Source: JAKOVR01 sp031415655 (lineage in GTDB: Bacteria; Actinomycetota; Acidimicrobiia; Acidimicrobiales; Acidimicrobilacustridaceae). Taken from it: a stretch of 64,000 nt of DNA. The stretch lies in NCBI GenBank assembly GCA_031415655.1, contig JANOSD010000159.1:1-64000 (forward strand), read 5' to 3'. Shown here in pieces: positions 16,769 to 24,508 of the stretch. A model generated the notes under the pieces. It did no database searches. It was not told where the DNA came from and worked only from the letters and a program-made list of their open reading frames with translations. The position numbers were made by a program, and so were the translations under genes. Every line of letters starts with the position of its first letter. Position 1 is the stretch's first letter.

Positions 16769-17164
16769 ATGTCATCGTCCGAACTCGCCGACCGCCCCGA
16801 AACCGTGTTCGACCAGGTCGGCGGGATGCCGTTCTTCGCCAACCTGGCTCACGCGTTCTACCAACGAGTCGGTGATGACCCTGGACTACGCCCGTTGTAC
16901 CCCGATGATCTCGGCCCGGGGGAAGACCATCTGAAGCTTTTCCTCGCCCAGTACTGGGGCGGTCCCACCACCTATAGCGATACGCGCGGACACCCGCGGC
17001 TCCGGATGCGCCACGCGCCCTTCTTCATCGGAGAGGCCGAGGCCGGTCACTGGCTTGCCAACATGGTGGGCGCAATCGACGACGTGGGCACGCCGGACGA
17101 CGTGCGTGTGGTCATGATCGACTACTTCACCATGGCGGCAACGCACCTCATCAACCAGGCGTAG
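16769..17164 (+). CDS. glbO: Group II truncated haemoglobin (HbO type)
   Basis: Small haem protein of the trHbO family, 131 aa, a 2-over-2 globin. Group II marks: the N-terminal FDQVGGMPFFANLAHAFYQRVGDDPGLRPLYP, the proximal His in RLRMRHAPF, and the Trp at position G8 in AGHWLANM, which contacts ligand in group II proteins. Known members bind O2 and act in oxygen handling or peroxide and NO chemistry; the role here is inferred. The next gene, 66 bases on, is a peroxiredoxin, consistent with an oxidative-stress setting, although each gene has its own -10 box. Confidence 0.93.
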   Translation: MSSSELADRPETVFDQVGGMPFFANLAHAFYQRVGDDPGLRPLYPDDLGPGEDHLKLFLAQYWGGPTTYSDTRGHPRLRMRHAPFFIGEAEAGHWLANMVGAIDDVGTPDDVRVVMIDYFTMAATHLINQA

Positions 17165-17217
17165 ATGCGGCGCAGACAAGAGCGCTCGCAAGGGCGCTCG
17201 CGCCGCTGACCTGCGGG

Positions 17218-17223
17218 TAGTCT
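17218..17223 (+). promoter_or_regulatory. -10 box TAGTCT, leaderless start of bcp
   Basis: TAGTCT ends seven bases before ATG 17231. Confidence 0.55.
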
Positions 17224-17230
17224 GACCGTC

Positions 17231-17698
17231 ATGACCGACATCACCCGCCTTGCCCTCGGCGACAAAGCTCCGCCCCTCGCCATCCCCGATCAGGACGGCA
17301 AAGTACGCAAGCTCACCGAGTTCAAGGGCCGGAAGGTGCTCGTCTACTTCTACCCCCGGGCCGACACCCCTGGCTGCACCACGCAGTCGTGTCTGCTCCG
17401 AGACATCGCCGGCCAGATCGGCGATACCGCGATCATCGGGATCAGCCCCGACACCTCGGCCAAACAGAAGAAGTTCGACGACAAGTACAGCCTGGGTTTC
17501 CCCCTGTTGGCCGATACGGAACACACGGTGGCCGAGGCCTACGGCGTATGGGGCGAGAAGAAGAACTACGGCAAGGTGTACATGGGTATCGTCCGCTCGG
17601 CGTTTCTGATCGACGACAAGGGCAAGATCGAGCAAGCCTGGTACAAGGTCTCCCCAAAGGACACACCCGCCAACCTGCTCCGGTCTCTCGAAGGGTGA
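17231..17698 (+). CDS. bcp: Thioredoxin-dependent peroxiredoxin, BCP/PrxQ type
   Basis: Reduces hydroperoxides with thioredoxin. 155 aa single thioredoxin-fold domain. YFYPRADTPGCTTQSCLLRD holds the peroxidatic Cys (PGCT) and, five residues later, a second Cys, the usual PrxQ resolving pair. VRSAFLIDDKGKI supplies the later conserved strand. It is followed without a gap by fabZ: the fabZ GTG overlaps the bcp stop (GTGA), so the two are co-transcribed. Confidence 0.95.
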   Translation: MTDITRLALGDKAPPLAIPDQDGKVRKLTEFKGRKVLVYFYPRADTPGCTTQSCLLRDIAGQIGDTAIIGISPDTSAKQKKFDDKYSLGFPLLADTEHTVAEAYGVWGEKKNYGKVYMGIVRSAFLIDDKGKIEQAWYKVSPKDTPANLLRSLEG

Positions 17699-18156
17699 CC
17701 GACTTGGACCCGGCCTCATTCCCCGCCCCGGCTGAGGTGCTGCCGCACCGACCGCCGTTTCTGTTCGTCGACCGGATCCTTGGTTGGGAGCCAGGAACAG
17801 GAGCAACAGGGGAATGGAGTCTCACCGGTGACGAGCCGTTCTTCGACGGCCACTTTCCCGGCCGGCCCACCCTGCCGGGCGTGCTGATGGTCGAGGCAAT
17901 CGCTCAACTTGGCGCCTACGCTGTGCTCCTGGGTAACGCCCACGCCGACCGTCCGAAATTACCGCTCTTTGGCGGGGTCGACAATGTTCGGTTCCGACGC
18001 CAGGTCCTACCCGGCGAAACGCTCACGTTGGACGTCACCCTCGGCCGCATGTCGGCTCGTGCCGGACGCGGGCACGGCACGGCACGGGTGAACGACGAAC
18101 TGGCCTGCTCAGCCGATCTACTCTTTGTGCTGGTCGACCTTGACGCCAACTCCTGA
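17695..18156 (+). CDS. fabZ: 3-hydroxyacyl-ACP dehydratase
   Basis: Removes water from 3-hydroxyacyl-ACP in fatty-acid elongation. 153 aa hotdog fold with LPHRPPFLFVDRIL, the catalytic His in DGHFPGRPTLPGVLMVEAIAQ (the following helix carries the acidic partner), and a late VRFRRQVLPGETLTLDV strand. GTG 17695 was chosen because it overlaps the bcp stop by four bases and gives a normal N-terminus. The gene faces the fab operon and its stop lies 29 bases from the fabF stop, so all dedicated cycle enzymes except enoyl reductase lie within 5 kb. Confidence 0.9.
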   Translation: MTDLDPASFPAPAEVLPHRPPFLFVDRILGWEPGTGATGEWSLTGDEPFFDGHFPGRPTLPGVLMVEAIAQLGAYAVLLGNAHADRPKLPLFGGVDNVRFRRQVLPGETLTLDVTLGRMSARAGRGHGTARVNDELACSADLLFVLVDLDANS

Positions 18157-18185
18157 GCTGGGTTCACTCGGCCTGACCCCGTTGA

Positions 18186-19358
18186 TCAAGACGGCGCGAG
18201 GACGAGGCACCCGTTGTGGCCGCCGAAACCAAAGCTATTGGAGATGGTGGGACCGGGAGTCCAGCCCCGCGGCTCGGTGACGAGGTCGATGTCGGGAAGA
18301 TTGGGGTCGGGGGTGCGATAGCCCAACGTCGGAGGAATCGAACGCTTCAACATCGACAGCACCACCGCGATGGCTTCGATTGCTCCTGCCGCTCCAAGGG
18401 CATGTCCGGTGACGCCCTTGATCGAGGTGACCGGCGGGCCGGGATTGCCAAACAATTCTGCGATCGCCAGCGCCTCGGCCTCATCGTTGCGCGGCGTCGA
18501 GGTGCCGTGCGCATTCACCTGGGCGATCTGGCTGGGATCGAGCCCGGCCTCATCGAGGGCAAGCCGCATGCAACCGATGGCCCCGGCACCCGCCGGCGCT
18601 GGTGCCGTGATGTGGTGAGCGTCGGCGGAAGACGCTCCGCCGAGGACCTCGGCGAGAATTGTGGCTCCACGAGCCACCGCGGCCTCCCATTCTTCGAGCA
18701 CTAACACTGCCGCCCCCTCCGACATCACGAAGCCGTCGCGGTTCGCATCGAAGGGAGCAGAAAGGCCTGAGCTCGTGAGCGCCGTCATGTTGCGGAAACC
18801 GGCCAGGCTCGTTTCCGTGATAGGGGCCTCGGTGCTTCCGGCGACCGCGGCATCGCAGCGGCCAAACATGATAAGGCGAGCCGCATTGGCGATGGCATGG
18901 GTACCTGTTGCGCACGCAGTGGCCACGGCCTCGCAGGGTCCTTGGAATCCGTACCGCATCGAAACCGCGGCGGCCGGCGCGTTGCCCATAACCATCGGAA
19001 TAAGGAACGGTGAGACGCGGCGAGGTCCTCGGTCGCGGCACACAGCTGATTGCTCCTCGATGGTGGCGAGCCCGCCGATCCCCGTTCCGATCATGGTGGC
19101 CACCCGCGAGGGGTCGCCTACGAAGTCTCCGGCTTGACCAATCGCCTCCGCGGCAGCCGCCGCCGCAAGCTGCTGGAAACGGTCGGCCCGACGTACCTCT
19201 TTCGGGTTGGCGAAATACGGCTCCGGGTCGAACGCATCGATTCGGAGCACCTCACCCGGGACGGGCGAACGGTGCAACCCTTCCCAGAATGCAGGAGCAC
19301 CGATGCCACAGGACGAGACCACCCCGAGACCGGTGACGGCCACCCGCCGGCGATTCAT
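18186..19358 (-). CDS. fabF: Beta-ketoacyl-ACP synthase II
   Basis: Elongating condensing enzyme, 390 aa thiolase fold. Active-site Cys in VATACATGTHAIA, His residues in VNAHGTSTPRNDEAEA and KGVTGHALGAAGAIEAI, and the C-terminal NSFGFGGHNGCLVL loop. It starts at an ATG that shares its A with the acpP stop (TGATG), so synthase and carrier protein are coupled. At 390 residues it is slightly short for FabF (about 410), with the reduction in the N-terminal half; all catalytic residues are kept. Confidence 0.95.
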   Translation of the reverse strand: MNRRRVAVTGLGVVSSCGIGAPAFWEGLHRSPVPGEVLRIDAFDPEPYFANPKEVRRADRFQQLAAAAAAEAIGQAGDFVGDPSRVATMIGTGIGGLATIEEQSAVCRDRGPRRVSPFLIPMVMGNAPAAAVSMRYGFQGPCEAVATACATGTHAIANAARLIMFGRCDAAVAGSTEAPITETSLAGFRNMTALTSSGLSAPFDANRDGFVMSEGAAVLVLEEWEAAVARGATILAEVLGGASSADAHHITAPAPAGAGAIGCMRLALDEAGLDPSQIAQVNAHGTSTPRNDEAEALAIAELFGNPGPPVTSIKGVTGHALGAAGAIEAIAVVLSMLKRSIPPTLGYRTPDPNLPDIDLVTEPRGWTPGPTISNSFGFGGHNGCLVLAPS

Positions 19359-19594
19359 CAGAGCTTGGAACGGACGAGGTCGATGGCCTGTCCAACCGTC
19401 CCGATGCCTTCAAGTTCGGCTTCGTCGACGGTGATGTCGAACTGCTCTTCGAGCTCCATGACGAGCTCGACGAGATCGAGGCTGTCGGCGCCAAGATCGT
19501 CGCCAAACGACGCCTCAGGGGTGACGGCAGCGGCGTCGACCGACAGTACCTTGACGGCGCAGTCGATGAACTTGGCGAGGACGTCATCGCTCAT
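19358..19594 (-). CDS. acpP: Acyl carrier protein
   Basis: 78 aa, acidic, four-helix carrier. The phosphopantetheine Ser is in GDDLGADSLDLVELVMELEE. It carries growing acyl chains for the whole fab set. The coding region lies 102 bases downstream of fabG and one base overlaps fabF. The fabG-acpP gap shows no clear terminator, so it is likely part of the same fab transcript. Confidence 0.97.
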   Translation of the reverse strand: MSDDVLAKFIDCAVKVLSVDAAAVTPEASFGDDLGADSLDLVELVMELEEQFDITVDEAELEGIGTVGQAIDLVRSKL

Positions 19595-19696
19595 GATGTG
19601 TATTCCTTTGGTTGGTTCGAAGTCGTGAGAGGTTCGAAGGAGTGAGGGGTGCGAAACGGCGACGGAGTCGATCGTCAGCGAAGAATGCGATAGTAG

Positions 19697-20410
19697 CTAC
19701 CAGACACCCATACCGAGACCGCCATCCACGGGAATCACGGCCCCGGTGATGTAGGCCGCACCATCGGAGACGAGGAAAACAATGGTTGCTGCCACCTCTT
19801 CGGCAGTGCCAAGGCGGCCGAGGGGCACCGCCGCACCAATGGCCTTTCGGCGATCGTCCGAGAGTGCATCGAGCATGTCGGTAGCAACTGGGCCGGGGGC
19901 CACGACGTTCACGGTGATTGAACGGGAAGCGAACTCTCTCGCCAGCGATCGGGCCAATCCCACCAACCCCGCCTTCGACGCCGCATAGTTCGCTTGTCCT
20001 GCTTGACCGGCGCCACCCACGACAGAGGAGATAAACACAATGCGTCCGTAACGGGCCCGCATCATCTTTTGCACGGCGCGGCGAGCCACCTTGAACCCGC
20101 CGGCGAGGTTGGTGGCCACAACCTCGTCGAAATCACGATCTGACATGCGCAGCACGAGCGTGTCGTGGGTGATGCCGGCGTTGGCGACCAATATCTCAAC
20201 TGGGCCGAGCGTGGCTTCGATCTCGCCAAAGGCCGCGTCAACCTGCTCTGTGTCGGTGACGTCGCAGCGCACGGCGAGCAGTTCCGGTGCATCGAGTGGA
20301 GGGGCCGACCGGTAGGTGACCGCGACGCGGTGACCATCGGCGGCTAACGCCCGGGCTGTGGCAAGACCGATACCTCTCGACCCACCGGTGACAAGAACAA
20401 CGCGGCTCAT
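19697..20410 (-). CDS. fabG: 3-oxoacyl-ACP reductase
   Basis: NADPH-dependent short-chain dehydrogenase, 237 aa. Cofactor loop TGGSRGIGLATA, NAGITHD, the catalytic Ser in VFISSVVGGAGQAG and the Tyr/Lys pair in NYAASKAGLVGL are all present; the C-terminus ITGAVIPVDGGLGM is typical of FabG. Start ATG 20410 gives the family N-terminus MSRVVLVTGG. That ATG overlaps the stop of a 28-codon ORF which in turn overlaps the fabH stop, so fabG may be translated by coupling through that short ORF; no Shine-Dalgarno is seen. Confidence 0.94.
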   Translation of the reverse strand: MSRVVLVTGGSRGIGLATARALAADGHRVAVTYRSAPPLDAPELLAVRCDVTDTEQVDAAFGEIEATLGPVEILVANAGITHDTLVLRMSDRDFDEVVATNLAGGFKVARRAVQKMMRARYGRIVFISSVVGGAGQAGQANYAASKAGLVGLARSLAREFASRSITVNVVAPGPVATDMLDALSDDRRKAIGAAVPLGRLGTAEEVAATIVFLVSDGAAYITGAVIPVDGGLGMGVW

Positions 20411-20493
20411 GACTCGGCACCAGCAGCGGCACCGATAACGGCTCCAGCAGGGACGACAGAAGCAAGACGCAGGGGACACAACGGGGGGATCAT
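20407..20493 (-). CDS. Candidate 28-aa hydrophobic small protein between fabH and fabG
   Basis: An ATG overlaps the fabH stop (ATGA, 20493-20490) and the ORF's TGA overlaps the fabG ATG (ATGA, 20410-20407). The peptide begins MIPPLCPLRLASVV and continues PAGAVIGAAAGAES, a mostly hydrophobic stretch that could span or lie on the membrane. The exact double four-base overlap is what supports it. Codon use is weaker support, since third positions are richer in T than in the neighbours. It may be a real small protein or just a translated bridge that carries ribosomes from fabH to fabG. Confidence 0.35.
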   Translation of the reverse strand: MIPPLCPLRLASVVPAGAVIGAAAGAES

Positions 20494-21479
20494 GATGAAA
20501 GCCTCGCCACCCGATCCGGTCCGTGCCAGTCGAGCACGGCGCTCGCCCAGGTCATGCCGGCCCCGAATCCCACCATCAGGACCGTGTCTCCATCGCTGAC
20601 GGCACCGGTATCGAGGCCGTGGGCAAGCGCGAGCGGCACGGATGCAGCTGACGTGTTCCCTGTCGTCTCCAGCACCGTCACCGCCTTCGCCGGGTCGACT
20701 CCGAGGCGCTCGCAGGCCGCGTGCAGGATGCGAATATTGGCTTGGTGGGGGACCACCACGTCGACGTCGGCAGGGGTGAGCCCGCTCCGATCAAGCGCCC
20801 GCAGCGCCGACTCCACCGTGATCCGAACGGCGCGGCGAAAGATCTCACGTCCGTCCATCTTCATGACATCACCGACCTCGGCGTAGAGCAGGTGGCGAAG
20901 ATCACCGTCGGAACCGAGGTCCCAGCCGAGAAGTTGACCCGGCCCAGCCGTACGTTCGAGCACAACCGCACCGGCGCCGTCGGCGAAGAGGATCGCCGTG
21001 TTTCGGTCGTCCCAGTCGACGATACGACTCAGAGTCTCCGAACCGATCACCAAAATACGTTCGGCACCGGTGGCCAGGAGTCCGTGGCCGACGATGAGCG
21101 AATAGACGAATCCGGAGCAGGCCGCATTGAGATCGAACGCTCCGCCGGTGATGCCGAGTTCGTTTTGCACGTAGGACGCAGAAGCCGGAATCGCCATATC
21201 GGGCGTGGTGGTTGCCAGGACGACAAGGTCGACGTCGGCGGGAACGAGTCCGGCCCGAGCAATAGCTTGGCGGCCCGCTTCGACTGCCAGGCTTCCCGTC
21301 GTTCCTCCCACGCGACGTTGTCGGATCCCGGTCCGCTCGGTAATCCAGGCATCGGTTGTGCCGATCCGATCGGCGAGGTCTTCGTTGGTGACGATCTTGT
21401 CGGGCAGGCCGATACCCCAGCCGGAAATGCGGCCGCCTGGGATGGCGGCACCGGGGCGAAATCGCGGAGGAGACACCAT
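20490..21479 (-). CDS. fabH: Beta-ketoacyl-ACP synthase III
   Basis: Initiates fatty-acid synthesis by condensing an acyl-CoA primer with malonyl-ACP. 329 aa. Catalytic triad: Cys in FDLNAACSGFVYSL, His in VVPHQANIRIL, Asn in ETTGNTSAASVPLAL. DAWITERTGIRQRR is the diagnostic N-terminal motif and VGFGAGMTWAS the C-terminal one. ATG 21479 starts two bases after the fabD stop. Primer preference (straight or branched) cannot be read from sequence alone. Confidence 0.96.
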   Translation of the reverse strand: MVSPPRFRPGAAIPGGRISGWGIGLPDKIVTNEDLADRIGTTDAWITERTGIRQRRVGGTTGSLAVEAGRQAIARAGLVPADVDLVVLATTTPDMAIPASASYVQNELGITGGAFDLNAACSGFVYSLIVGHGLLATGAERILVIGSETLSRIVDWDDRNTAILFADGAGAVVLERTAGPGQLLGWDLGSDGDLRHLLYAEVGDVMKMDGREIFRRAVRITVESALRALDRSGLTPADVDVVVPHQANIRILHAACERLGVDPAKAVTVLETTGNTSAASVPLALAHGLDTGAVSDGDTVLMVGFGAGMTWASAVLDWHGPDRVARLSS

Positions 21480-21481
21480 GA

Positions 21482-22666
21482 TCAGGCGGTACGCAGCCAG
21501 GCAATGGGTTGACTCGGTGTGAGGCGTTCGCCCCCGACCGCCATCACACCGATCACGGTCCCGGAGAACGGGGAATAGACGGGGGAGTCGTTGACCCTTC
21601 CGACCTCACCGCCGGCGGGAACGATTGCGCCGGGTCGCAGTGATTTGGACGGCACGAAGAGGCCAGGCGAAGGGCTCACGATGACACGCTCCACTGCGTG
21701 CAGATGCTCACCCTCGGCAGTGGCATAGCCAACCGGGCCGGCGCCAGGCCCGGCGAGCACGGCCAGCATGGCGTCGAGATGGGCCGGATCACTTACCGAG
21801 AGCACTCGAGCGTCGGGAAGTGTGCGTTTGGCAAGCCCGGTAAGCACCGTGCCTGGCCCGAGTTCGAAGAGCGTGCTCACCCCGAGGTCGGCAAGCCGGT
21901 GCAGCGATTGGCGCCATCGAACTGGTGACACAAGTTGCGCCCCGAGGCGATCGAGCCAACCAGCGCCATCGGCATGGGGCCGCGCATCGACGTTGGCTAC
22001 GACCGGTTGGGGGCAAGAACGAAATGACACATGCTGAAGCGCTTTCCGTAGCCGCTCCTCGGCTGGGCGCATGAGTGGGGAGTGAAAAGCGCCGCCAACT
22101 GGCAACGACATCACCCGCTTGGCACCGAGGCTGCGGAGCCGACTCGCGCACCGATCGATCCCATCGGGGGTACCCGAGATCACCGCTTGGCCCGGGCCGT
22201 TGAAATTCGCCACCCATGCCTCCGGCGAGGGGTCCGCCGCACAGGCCTCAACGACCTTGCTGTCGTCGAGGCCCTCTACCGCGGCCATGGTGCCGGTGAC
22301 GTCGTCGGCGGCAGATCGCATCGCGTTTCCGCGTTCGACCACGAGACGGACCCCATCCTCGAACGAAAGTACCCCGGCCGCCACAAGTGCGCTGTACTCG
22401 CCGAGACTGTGGCCGGCGAACGCAACAGCATCGATCCCGATTCGTTCAACCGCATCGAGCACAACCAAGCTCAGCACGAAGGTTGCGAGCTGTGCATTGT
22501 GCGTTTCTCGAAGCTCGTCATCGGAGGTGCGGAGTAGCAGGCGGGCGACATCACGCCCGGAAACGTCGGACGCCTCTTCCACAAGCTCCCACGACGGATC
22601 GTCTTCCCACGCTTCGCCCATGAAGGCACGCTGCGAACCCTGTCCGGGAAAGGTAAAGGCGATCAT
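21482..22666 (-). CDS. fabD: Malonyl-CoA:ACP transacylase with C-terminal biotinyl/lipoyl-like domain
   Basis: 394 aa. Residues 1-~310 are a standard malonyl transferase: FTFPGQGSQ, the nucleophile Ser in FAGHSLGEYSALVAAG, the Arg in VVERGNAM and the His in PVGGAFHSPLM. The extra ~75 residues have the two-half barrel pattern of biotinyl/lipoyl domains (VIVSPSPGLF, RPGAIVPAGGEVGRV, then PVYSPFSGTVIGV and GERLTPSQPIAWL). The hairpin that would carry the modified Lys is shortened to NDS, so it cannot be biotinylated or lipoylated. It may be a structural or docking module. ATG 22666 begins the family N-terminus; a longer in-frame start (22708) adds 14 unlikely residues. First gene of the fab operon. 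Confidence 0.92.
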   Translation of the reverse strand: MIAFTFPGQGSQRAFMGEAWEDDPSWELVEEASDVSGRDVARLLLRTSDDELRETHNAQLATFVLSLVVLDAVERIGIDAVAFAGHSLGEYSALVAAGVLSFEDGVRLVVERGNAMRSAADDVTGTMAAVEGLDDSKVVEACAADPSPEAWVANFNGPGQAVISGTPDGIDRCASRLRSLGAKRVMSLPVGGAFHSPLMRPAEERLRKALQHVSFRSCPQPVVANVDARPHADGAGWLDRLGAQLVSPVRWRQSLHRLADLGVSTLFELGPGTVLTGLAKRTLPDARVLSVSDPAHLDAMLAVLAGPGAGPVGYATAEGEHLHAVERVIVSPSPGLFVPSKSLRPGAIVPAGGEVGRVNDSPVYSPFSGTVIGVMAVGGERLTPSQPIAWLRTA

Positions 22667-22763
22667 TGACGAGTCACGGGGGGAGGAAACACGGAGGGAG
22701 GGTCGCAACGCCGGGCAGTTTCCCGGCGGGCTCGGCGACTCAGACCCGAGAGGCGGCGCAAAG

Positions 22764-22803
22764 GTTTCGAAACATCTTGCGTTTCACCTGTGTCATAGGA
22801 CAC
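22764..22803 (-). promoter_or_regulatory. Putative fab operon promoter/operator region
   Basis: About 100-140 bases upstream of fabD are two inverted repeats: GTTTCGAAAC (22764-22773, a perfect 10-base palindrome) and GTGTC-n4-GACAC (22790-22803). The second overlaps TATGAC, a possible -10 for the minus strand. The arrangement fits a repressor or activator site for the fab operon (in other Actinobacteria FasR controls this operon), but the binding protein is not known here. Confidence 0.35.
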
Positions 22804-22847
22804 GTCGCGGTGATTGGCCGGAGCATGCCGTGTCGCGGCGTGGTTCG

Positions 22848-23006
22848 TCAACCCGATGAGGTCCGATGTTTTTCCCGAAACGCCATTTCGGCGATTCGAA
22901 GCGCGCGCCGTCGAATGATGGTCACCGCCAGGATCACCAAAGCGAGGACGCCGAGAGCACCTCGCCCTCGGTGACCGGGTGATCGTTGCGTTTGCGCAGT
23001 GGACAT
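22848..23006 (-). CDS. Small single-pass membrane protein, 52 aa
   Basis: Basic N-terminus (MSTAQTQRSPGHRGRG), one hydrophobic helix (ALGVLALVILAVTII) and a strongly basic C-terminal tail (RRRALRIAEMAFREKH). The charge pattern suggests a single-span inner-membrane peptide. A GGAGGT lies 11 bases before ATG 23006. No family recognised. It sits between fabD and tRNA-Leu on the same strand; the 181 bases to fabD hold the presumed fab promoter, so co-transcription with fabD is possible but unproven. Confidence 0.5.
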   Translation of the reverse strand: MSTAQTQRSPGHRGRGALGVLALVILAVTIIRRRALRIAEMAFREKHRTSSG

Positions 23007-23112
23007 GACCGACCAGAACCTCCAGGTGAGCCCATCGGCGGAGCGTTCACTCCGCAGTGGTTGGGAATCAACGCGCACGCCGGTTGGGCTCCGCAGACGG
23101 AGCCCTTCAACG

Positions 23113-23199
23113 TGGTGCGGCGGGGGGGATTCGAACCCCCAAGCCCTTTCGGGCAGCAGGGTTTGAGCCTGCCCTGTATGCCGGTTCCAGCACCGCCGC
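23113..23199 (-). tRNA. tRNA-Leu (anticodon CAA)
   Basis: 87 nt including encoded CCA. Acceptor GCGGCGG pairs with CCGCCGC. The anticodon stem GCAGG/CCTGC encloses loop CTCAAAC (anticodon CAA, reads UUG). A long variable arm, GCCCGAAAGGGC, marks the class II Leu type. The T arm is GGGGGTTCGAATCCCCC. Confidence 0.95.
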
Positions 23200-23304
23200 G
23201 AGAAGTAGGAAACATAGTCGCAGAGGCAGCCGGCGGGGAAAGGCGTTCACTCAATCAACCGCACAAGCCCGCTTCCGGAACCGTTGCGACGAGCGAGTAG
23301 TGAG

Positions 23305-23310
23305 TAGTCT
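23305..23310 (+). promoter_or_regulatory. -10 box TAGTCT, leaderless start
   Basis: TAGTCT ends exactly six bases before GTG 23317. Confidence 0.55.
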
Positions 23311-23316
23311 CTGGCC

Positions 23317-23601
23317 GTGGGCAAGCAGAGTGTGGAACGCCAGCTCAGCGACGTGGGTCGCCGGCTCAAACTGACCCGAGAGGAGTTAGCGATAGCCGAT
23401 GAGCAACTCGGCGTCCTTGACGACCTTGCCGACGACGCACGCCTCCGTGCCTTGGTCTCGGAGACGCCTCTGGCGGAAAGTGAACACCGGGAACGCCAAC
23501 GTCCCGCCGATGCGATGCGACGCCATCGTGTCGCCCTGCTTGCTGAACTCGGCGCGCTGGAAAAGCGACAAGACGAGCTGCTTGATCGGCTGACCACCTG
23601 A
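23317..23601 (+). CDS. Small helical hypothetical protein, 94 aa
   Basis: Almost entirely charged helix, with heptad-like spacing of leucines (VERQLSDVGRRLKLTREEL, LLAELGALEKRQDELLDRL), so probably a coiled-coil or helical hairpin. No Cys, no membrane segment. No family recognised with confidence. The start is fixed by the leaderless promoter six bases upstream. It is followed by 287 bases that hold no clear larger gene before the ANTAR regulator. Confidence 0.65.
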   Translation: MGKQSVERQLSDVGRRLKLTREELAIADEQLGVLDDLADDARLRALVSETPLAESEHRERQRPADAMRRHRVALLAELGALEKRQDELLDRLTT

Positions 23602-23634
23602 CCCTGATCAACGGGTTGTCGAAACCCTAAGAGC

Positions 23635-23727
23635 GTGTCCCAGTACCACTTCGAAAAGCGGATTCCGAGCTATGGTTCGAAGCCTCGCAAGGACGTCACG
23701 TCGAAAGCCCCCGGTTTTGGGCGGTGA
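23635..23727 (+). CDS. Candidate 30-aa basic small protein
   Basis: GTG ORF starting MSQYHFEKRIPSYG and ending APGFGR, rich in Lys, Arg, Ser and Pro. It lies alone in the 287-base gap between two genes. No Shine-Dalgarno and only a weak TAAGAG-like box directly before the GTG. Listed because the gap is otherwise empty; it may be chance. Confidence 0.15.
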   Translation: MSQYHFEKRIPSYGSKPRKDVTSKAPGFGR

Positions 23728-23888
23728 GACGGAGGACGCCGCGAGATTAGAAAAGCTGGCCGGAAGACGCCGAATGGTCAATGGGACAGCTCCGAGTTCG
23801 GAAGGACGCTTGGAGTGGCCGGGCGGCCAACTACGCTCCGGGCGCCGTGGGTCCGGATAGCCGACCCGTTCTGTTCAAGGAGTCTCCC

Positions 23889-24506
23889 GTGCCCGTCCGT
23901 GTCGTCATCGCCGAAGACGAAGCCATCATCCGGCTCGATCTGAAAGAGACACTGGAAGAAGAGGGTTACGATGTCGTTGGCGAAACGGGGAGAGGCGACG
24001 AGGCAGTGCGTTTGGTGCGCGAACTTGAGCCCGAGGTCGCCATCCTCGACATCAAGATGCCGGGCCTCGACGGACTCTCGGCGGCCCGGGAAATCGCCGG
24101 TGAGCGGCTCGCCGCAGTGCTCATCCTCACGGCGTTTTCCCAACGGGACCTCGTTGAACAAGCTCGCGATGCCGGCGCGCTCGCGTACCTCGTAAAACCT
24201 TTCCAGCGCAACGAACTCGTTCCGGCAATCGAACTTGCCCTCGGGCGATTCCGAGATCTACGTGCGCTGGCCGACCAGACCAAACAACTCGAGGATCAGC
24301 TCGAAACCCGCAAGGTGGTCGATCGCGCCAAGGGCCGACTTATGGATCATGAAGGCTTGAAAGAAGCCGAAGCCTTCTCGTTCATCCAGCGAACCGCCAT
24401 GGCAGAGCGTTCCACCATGCGTGCCGTGGCCGAACGCGTGCTGGATGGCGAACTCGTCCCACCGGATCCCGAAAATATCGCCGACAACAACGAGGCGAAT
24501 GGCTGA
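23889..24506 (+). CDS. Response regulator with ANTAR RNA-binding output domain
   Basis: 205 aa. The receiver domain (1-120) has RVVIAEDEAIIRLDL, the phospho-acceptor Asp in VAILDIKMPGLDG and Lys in YLVKPFQRNEL. A helical linker leads to an ANTAR domain (about 135-190: VVDRAKGRLMDHEGLKEAEAFSFIQRTAM), which in characterised proteins binds dual hexaloop RNA to prevent termination. GTG 23889 is preceded by AAGGAG. The neighbour two bases downstream is polA, an arrangement seen in other Actinobacteria. No partner kinase or target hairpin was found in the window. Confidence 0.93.
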   Translation: MPVRVVIAEDEAIIRLDLKETLEEEGYDVVGETGRGDEAVRLVRELEPEVAILDIKMPGLDGLSAAREIAGERLAAVLILTAFSQRDLVEQARDAGALAYLVKPFQRNELVPAIELALGRFRDLRALADQTKQLEDQLETRKVVDRAKGRLMDHEGLKEAEAFSFIQRTAMAERSTMRAVAERVLDGELVPPDPENIADNNEANG

Positions 24507-24508
24507 CG

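Noticed and set aside
22709..23112. Larger gene in the 400 bases between fabD and tRNA-Leu
   Set aside because: Only the 52-residue membrane protein and promoter-like palindromes are supported; other frames look random.
23602..23888. Possible structured RNA (RNase P, tmRNA or SRP RNA) in the gap before the ANTAR regulator
   Set aside because: None of the conserved core motifs of those RNAs were recognised; only a weak 30-codon ORF is seen.
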